Made by a program: the position numbers and the translations under genes
Notes under the pieces: generated by a model
The model's input: the letters and a program-made list of their open reading frames with translations, nothing else
The model's database searches: none
What the model was told of the DNA's origin: nothing
Part shown: positions 61,522 to 64,000 of the stretch, piece by piece
Numbering within the stretch: the first letter of the stretch is position 1
Layout of the letters: each line of letters begins with the position of its first letter
Assembly: GCF_017813365.1 (NCBI RefSeq)
Contig: NZ_JAGIZA010000007.1
Span: 62,001-126,000, forward strand
Reading direction: 5' to 3'
Length of the DNA stretch: 64,000 nt
From: Roseomonas indoligenes
GTDB taxonomy: Bacteria; Pseudomonadota; Alphaproteobacteria; Acetobacterales; Acetobacteraceae

Positions 61522-61692
61522 GCAAGGCGCTCCTCGTGCCGCCTCTTGCGGGCGGGCCGGGACGGGAGGCTAGCGCCGCGCCGGGCCGCGCGTCCTATGC
61601 CTAATCCTCCGCCTGCCATAACCGCCGGGCCCTCTCTGGACATCCCCGCCCGCGCGTCGCATGGCATGCCGTTCCGCAAGGGGATACGGCTG

Positions 61693-62892
61693 ATGGTCGA
61701 GAGCGTGATGAAGAGCCCCGCCTACCAGGAGGCGCTGCGCCACCTGGCGGCGAACCACGCGCGCTTCGTCGAGGAGACCATCCGCCTCACTGAAATCCCC
61801 GCCCCCTTCTTCGGGGAGGAGGAGCGCGGCCGCGCCTACCTGGAGATGCTGCGGGAAGCCGGGCTGGAGGAGTGCGAGACGGACGCGGAGGGCAACGTGA
61901 TGGGCCTGCGCCGCGGCCTCGGCAACGGACAGCTCATCGTTGTCGCCGCGCATCTCGACACGGTCTTCCCCCCCGGCACGGACCTGAAGGTGCGGCGTGA
62001 AGGCACCCGCCTCTACGCTCCCGGCATCGGCGACGACACGCGCAGCCTGGCGATGAACCTCGCCTTCCTCCGCGCCATGGACGCCGCCGGTATCCAGACC
62101 CGGCACGACATCCTCTTCGTCGGCAATGTCGGCGAGGAAGGGCTGGGCGACCTGCGCGGCATCCGCTTCCTGTTCCAGCACGGCCGCTACGCCGGGCGCA
62201 TCGCCGCCTTCATCTCCGTGGAAGGGCCGATGGGCATGGGCACCGTCGTCTCCGGCGCCACGGGCTCGCTCCGCTACCGCGTCACCTTCCGCGGGCCGGG
62301 CGGGCACAGCTTCATGGATTTCGGGATCGTCAGCCCCTCCTTCGCCCTCGCCGAGGCGATGGCCGGCCTCTCCCGCCTTCCGGTCCCCGCCTCGCCGCGC
62401 ACCACCTTCAGCGCCAGCGTGATCGGCGGCGGCACCTCCGTGAACTCCATCCCGAACGAGGTCTGGCTGGAAGTGGACCTGCGCTCGGATTCCGCGCAGG
62501 AGCTCGCCCGCATCGACGCCGCCTTCAAGTCGGTCGTCGGCAAGGCCGTGGACGCGGAGAACGCAGCCCGCAGCACCGCCAAGGGCGCGGTCACCGTGGA
62601 GTGGAAGAAGATCGGGGACCGCCCCGCCGGCGCCATCGACCGCGACAGCGCCCTCGTCGCGAACGCCACCGCCGCCGCGAAGGCCCTGGGCTTCGCGCCC
62701 AAGACCGTGGCCAGCTCCACCGATGCCAGCATCCCCATCTCCATGGGCATCCCCGGCATCGCGCTCAGCGCCGGCGCCGGCGCGGGCGCGCACACGCTGG
62801 ATGAGTGGGTGGACGTGGAGCCGGGGCAGACCTTGCACGACATGCAGCTCGCCTTCGCCACCCTGCTGAAGACGGCGGACATGGAGGTCTGA
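61693..62892 (+). CDS. M20-family metallopeptidase
   Basis: A 399-residue M20 peptidase (dinuclear zinc amidohydrolase). VAAHLDTVFPPG holds the first His and Asp, GIGDDTRSLAMNL the bridging Asp, VGNVGEEGLGDLRG the catalytic Glu pair, ISVEGP a further Glu, and GAHTLDEWV the last His. The dimerisation lid spans about 210-320. Relatives hydrolyse peptides or N-acyl amino acids. ATGs at 61597 and 61666 are alternatives, but the ATG at 61693 has AAGGGG 9 nt upstream. The glycerophosphodiesterase gene starts 5 nt after its stop. Confidence 0.9.
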   Translation: MVESVMKSPAYQEALRHLAANHARFVEETIRLTEIPAPFFGEEERGRAYLEMLREAGLEECETDAEGNVMGLRRGLGNGQLIVVAAHLDTVFPPGTDLKVRREGTRLYAPGIGDDTRSLAMNLAFLRAMDAAGIQTRHDILFVGNVGEEGLGDLRGIRFLFQHGRYAGRIAAFISVEGPMGMGTVVSGATGSLRYRVTFRGPGGHSFMDFGIVSPSFALAEAMAGLSRLPVPASPRTTFSASVIGGGTSVNSIPNEVWLEVDLRSDSAQELARIDAAFKSVVGKAVDAENAARSTAKGAVTVEWKKIGDRPAGAIDRDSALVANATAAAKALGFAPKTVASSTDASIPISMGIPGIALSAGAGAGAHTLDEWVDVEPGQTLHDMQLAFATLLKTADMEV

Positions 62893-62897
62893 GGCCC

Positions 62898-63635
62898 GTG
62901 CCGGCCCGTCCCCTCATCGCCTCCCACCGCGGCGGCAGCTACATCTGGCCGGAGAACAGCCCGACCGCCTTCCGCGAGACGGCGAAGCTCGCGGTCGATC
63001 AGGTGGAGTTCGACGTCCACCTCTCCGCCGACGACGCCTGCGTGGTGGTCCACGACGCCCTGCTGGACCGCACGACGGAAGCCCGCGGCCCCGTCCGCGC
63101 CCGCACCCTGGCGGAGCTGCGCGCCATCCGCATTCGCGGCGCGCACGGGGAGACGATCCCGACCCTCGCCGAGGTGGCCGCGATCTTCCGCGGCACGCCG
63201 GTCCGCCTGCGCCTGGATATCAAGGCGGACGCGGAGCGCCGCCTCTACCCCGGCATCGCGCCGCGCGTCCTCGCCGTGCTGGCCGAGGCCGGGATGCTGG
63301 ACGGCACCGTGATCACCGCCTTCCAGGCCGAGACGATCACCGCGCTGCGCGAGGCCGGCTTCACCGGCGAGGCCATCTGGCTCTGCGCCCTGCCCACCTG
63401 GCACGACATCGGCCTGAAGGGCGCGCTCGGCGTCGCACGCGGCCGGGGCGCGCAAGGCCTGGGCCTGCACCACTCCATCCTCGACACCGGCGTGCTGGAG
63501 GCGGTGCGCGGCGCGGGCCTCTCCCCCGGCGCCTGGGGGCTGAAGGAGCGCGAGGATATCCGCCGCGTCCTCGAGCTCGGCGTGGACGTCTTCACCAGCG
63601 ACGATCCCGTCACCGCCCTGGCCATGCGCGGATAG
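62898..63635 (+). CDS. Glycerophosphodiester phosphodiesterase family protein
   Basis: A 245-residue GDPD-type TIM barrel. ASHRGGSYIWPENSPTAF carries the catalytic His and Glu-Asn, VEFDVHLSADDACVVVHD the metal-binding Glu-x-Asp and second His, and LRLDIKAD a further acidic strand. DVFTSDDPVTAL closes the barrel. It would hydrolyse glycerophosphodiesters to glycerol 3-phosphate and an alcohol. The GTG start is chosen because it immediately precedes the first barrel strand, with GGAGGT about 9 nt upstream. It is likely co-transcribed with the peptidase gene. Repeat R6 begins 3 nt after its stop. Confidence 0.9.
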   Translation: MPARPLIASHRGGSYIWPENSPTAFRETAKLAVDQVEFDVHLSADDACVVVHDALLDRTTEARGPVRARTLAELRAIRIRGAHGETIPTLAEVAAIFRGTPVRLRLDIKADAERRLYPGIAPRVLAVLAEAGMLDGTVITAFQAETITALREAGFTGEAIWLCALPTWHDIGLKGALGVARGRGAQGLGLHHSILDTGVLEAVRGAGLSPGAWGLKEREDIRRVLELGVDVFTSDDPVTALAMRG

Positions 63636-63638
63636 GGC

Positions 63639-63886
63639 GGTCTGTGGCCAGGGAGAGGAAGAAGGAACTCTTCCTCTCCCCGGACCCCTCTCCTTCATCT
63701 TCTTTTTCAAGTTGGTCTGAACGCTACCGGCGGTGCGCCTGAGGTCGATGACCTCAGGCGACTGCAAGGGCAGGATCAGACCCCCAAGCAGAAACACCGT
63801 GTCAGGACGGCGACGGCGGCAGCCGGACGGGGGTCCAGGGGCCTCAGGCCCCTGGCGGAGGGTCCAGGGAGGCGGCGCCTCCCTGG
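63639..63886 (+). repeat. Composite hairpin intergenic repeat, copy R6
   Basis: The element begins GGTCTGTGG just after the glycerophosphodiesterase stop. The head hairpin pairs GGGAGAGGAAG with CTTCCTCTCCC. The middle hairpin (63736-63746, 63750-63760) pairs 11 of 11 and equals that of R2. Tail hairpins are CCAGGGGCC/GGCCCCTGG (63835-63855) and CCAGGGAGGC/GCCTCCCTGG (63864-63886), both altered from R2 on the two arms together. It fills the 267 bp before the next convergent stop codon. Confidence 0.88.
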
Positions 63887-63902
63887 GGCCACCCGCACCC
63901 CA

Positions 63903-64000
63903 TCACTGCGGATGCACCGGCGGCGCCCGCCGCCATCCGCGCGGCCGACGAACACGCTCCCGCATGAAGGTGAAGACGCCGGAGAGAATGATGATGGCGA
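63903..64000 (-). CDS. 3' end of a membrane protein, probably EamA/DMT permease (partial)
   Basis: The minus strand from the window edge encodes 32 C-terminal residues: a hydrophobic AIIILSGVFTFM segment followed by the basic tail RERVRRPRGWRR and a stop at 63903. A final helix ending in a Gly/Arg-Glu-Arg turn is typical of EamA (drug/metabolite transporter) permeases. The rest of the gene lies outside the window. Confidence 0.6.
   Translation of the reverse strand, partial: AIIILSGVFTFMRERVRRPRGWRRAPPVHPQ

Overview
The window is a 64 kb chromosomal segment of a very GC-rich alphaproteobacterium, most likely an Acetobacteraceae member of the Roseomonas type. The reasons are codons that nearly always end in G or C, three orphan Bug/TctC-type solute receptors, OprB-type porins, the pckA/chvI/chvG neighbourhood, and lysA followed by a TIGR02302-type protein. 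I see no rRNA, tRNA, CRISPR array, transposase, integrase or prophage module. This call rests on gene content and recall of families, not on a database search.

Layout. 0-6.3 kb: a likely catabolic cluster (fumarase/aspartase-type lyase, Bug receptor, metallo-beta-lactamase-fold hydrolase, MmgE/PrpD protein, FAD-linked D-2-hydroxyacid dehydrogenase), the last three joined by ATGA overlaps. 6.5-12.6 kb: SMP-30 lactonase, AI-2E family permease with an extra C-terminal domain, zinc-finger protein, polA. 12.6-14.3 kb: small hypothetical genes and the only stretch with poor coding signal. 14.4-23.9 kb: two paralogous secreted serine proteases, OprB-type porin, corA, otnK-like kinase, a conserved hypothetical, a ribbon-helix-helix-like protein, second OprB-type porin. 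23.9-28.4 kb: Ser/Thr kinase, then ppk2 and pit, each preceded by a candidate Pho box. 28.6-32.6 kb: esterase and BisC/TorA-type molybdoenzyme, divergent from an IclR regulator. 32.8-39.6 kb: TIGR02302 protein, lysA, hypothetical, GST, serine hydrolase, CsbD-like protein. 40-44 kb: heparinase II/III protein, rpe, Lrp regulator divergent from a Bug receptor. 44.2-51 kb: polytopic membrane protein, GT2, EF-hand protein, a secreted protein of five Cys-paired repeats, third Bug receptor. 51.3-54.3 kb: MscS channel, Gfo/Idh/MocA oxidoreductase, YoaK-type protein. 54.7-60 kb: chvG, small secreted protein, chvI, FMN-binding protein, pckA. 60-64 kb: dnaQ-type exonuclease, ModA-like binding protein, M20 peptidase, glycerophosphodiesterase, and the 3' end of a probable EamA permease.

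The strongest unexplained signal is a family of six composite intergenic elements (R1-R6, about 200-295 bp, both orientations). Each opens with a 10-16 bp hairpin of the GGGGAGAGGAAG...CTTCCTCTCCCC type, followed by a conserved spacer and further GC-rich hairpins. Stem sequences differ between copies while pairing is mostly kept. Five of six begin just after a stop codon on the same strand, and four fill the gap between convergent genes. A second signal is an approximately 85-residue Cys-paired module, present five times in one secreted protein and once in each serine protease. A third is the pair of similarly placed Pho-box-like sites in front of pit and ppk2.
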